From contig NZ_FOYZ01000011.1 of assembly GCF_900112775.1 (NCBI RefSeq), forward strand, positions 110,561 to 174,560: a DNA stretch of 64,000 bases, given 5' to 3'. This DNA is from Anaeromicropila populeti (lineage in GTDB: Bacteria > Bacillota > Clostridia > Lachnospirales > Lachnospiraceae). Below, piece after piece: positions 63,189 through 64,000 of this stretch; the first letter of the stretch is position 1, and every line of letters begins with the position of its first letter. The notes under the pieces are model-generated. The model saw only the letters and a list, made by a program, of their open reading frames with translations, made no database searches and was not told where the DNA came from. The position numbers were made by a program, and so were the translations under genes.

Positions 63189-64000
63189 TTGCCAAAAATA
63201 TTGTCCAGTGTACAGAAAACAACTATGACACCTAAGATAAATTCTGCAAAAACATCTGCCAATAAGAAAAGTAATCAGCCAAAGTCGTCCGCAAAAGGAA
63301 GCAGTTCAACAAGTACCGCAAAAAACAGTAGTACAAAGTCAGCCACTAGTTCCATTCAAAATGCTTTGAAATCAAGTATAGCTGCTACTGTAAAGATTTC
63401 TAAGCAGACTACAGCAACGACCAGTACTAAAATGATTTATACCGCGTCTGGGACTCCAAGCCCATATGCTCAGGGAAGTACCAGTAGTTCTAGCTATAAC
63501 AGACCAAAGGAAAGTTATCCACAACAACCGAAATCAACTACTTCTACAAGCAAGAAAACTACTACTTCCCAGACATCAGTGATTCCCAAACAACAGACTG
63601 CACCAGTTCCTAAGCCACAGCCTATACCAATTCCCAAGCCACAGCCTAAGCCAGTGCCTGTTGCAAAAACGAGCCAAAAACCAAAAACCATACGAATTTA
63701 CAAACCTGGTAACAGCCGGGAATTTCCTACTTCCTATTATACTACTACAGCACCAGAAGAACCTAATAAAGTAGCAAAGGAAATAGCCTCTGTTGGGGTG
63801 AGTTTTATTCCAGGTGCAGGTGATGTCAAAGATGGAGTAGAGGCTATAACAGGAAGGGATTACATAACAAACAGAAAACTGTCGGTGCCAGAACGCATTG
63901 CTTCAGGAGCTGCCCTATTGATACCGGTTGTATCAGGAGCTGCCATTTCAAAAGGGGTAAAGGGTGGAAAAGTTGCTGTGGAAAATGCACCCAAAGTCGC
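63189..64000 (+). CDS. N-terminal part of a polymorphic toxin with a Pre-toxin TG domain (cut by window edge)
   Basis: A frame that starts at TTG 63189, seven bases after a perfect AAGGAGG (63175-63181), and stays open for 270 codons to the window end. Residues 1-135 are Ser/Thr/Lys-rich; residues 138-160 are a Pro/Lys repeat (VPKPQPIPIPKPQ). Residues about 203-257 match the Pre-toxin TG domain, including SFIPGAGDVKDGVEAITGRD and PERIASGAALLIPVVSG. That domain usually precedes a variable C-terminal nuclease or other toxin, which here lies beyond the window. No signal peptide, LXG or WXG100 domain is seen, so the export route is unclear. The gene is downstream of the LytTR-like sites. Confidence 0.8.
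   Translation, partial: MPKILSSVQKTTMTPKINSAKTSANKKSNQPKSSAKGSSSTSTAKNSSTKSATSSIQNALKSSIAATVKISKQTTATTSTKMIYTASGTPSPYAQGSTSSSSYNRPKESYPQQPKSTTSTSKKTTTSQTSVIPKQQTAPVPKPQPIPIPKPQPKPVPVAKTSQKPKTIRIYKPGNSREFPTSYYTTTAPEEPNKVAKEIASVGVSFIPGAGDVKDGVEAITGRDYITNRKLSVPERIASGAALLIPVVSGAAISKGVKGGKVAVENAPKV

Overview
The window looks like chromosome of a low-GC, endospore-forming anaerobic Firmicute, most likely of the Clostridia and probably Lachnospiraceae. The support is AT-rich codon use, strong AGGAGG ribosome sites with TTG and GTG starts, sporulation genes (yqfC, yqfD, a SpoVB-type flippase), a short HisG with HisZ, and many radical SAM, FMN and Fe-S enzymes. Nearly all genes lie on the + strand. 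I found no rRNA, tRNA, insertion sequence or CRISPR array.

Layout. 0.1-9 kb: an FtsA/Hsp70-like ATPase with a diguanylate cyclase, a WalJ-type metallohydrolase, an ACT/UPF0210 pair, a PepD-type dipeptidase and an LCP cell-wall ligase. 9-18 kb: an M23 peptidase, a small alarmone synthetase, RNA-modifying enzymes (RsmF-type methylase, two pseudouridine synthases), a HAD phosphatase, a YgiQ radical SAM protein and RecU. 18-24 kb: his genes Z-G-D-B-A-IE, in which HisA and the HisF-like part of HisIE both have Asn at the catalytic Asp position. 24-32 kb: rpsU, yqfC-yqfD-phoH-HD protein-ybeY, a DUF3048 lipoprotein and a SpoVB-like flippase. 32-34.6 kb: a membrane-anchored GH26 mannanase.

34.7-46 kb: the first candidate system. 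An unrecognised HTH regulator and a hairpin leader precede an amino-acid permease, a glutamine-synthetase-family ligase, glutamate synthase split into three separate domains, a four-part Fe-S/FAD amine or opine dehydrogenase, and RidA. The set parallels the aerobic N-methylglutamate pathway of methylotrophs and may be an anaerobic route that puts an amine onto glutamate and then oxidises it.

46-55.5 kb: a lysophospholipase-like hydrolase, two flavoproteins, proB and proA with a DUF896 and a 5-formyl-THF cyclo-ligase gene between them, an M14 carboxypeptidase and a secreted FN3-GH18 chitinase. The two secreted glycosidase genes (GH26 and GH18) share an almost identical upstream 16-mer.

55.6-57.7 kb: the most striking locus. 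A minus-strand pair under one good promoter encodes a chagasin-like domain with four C-terminal YGYP motifs, followed by a radical SAM/SPASM protein with a TPR tail. It looks like a peptide-modification (RiPP) system with an unusual folded leader. 57.9-60.4 kb: miaB and an S66 LD-carboxypeptidase. 60.5-64 kb: an AgrA/AgrC-like two-component pair, a 634-base non-coding stretch with direct repeats that resemble LytTR sites, and the 5' part of a polymorphic-toxin gene (Pre-toxin TG domain) cut by the window edge.
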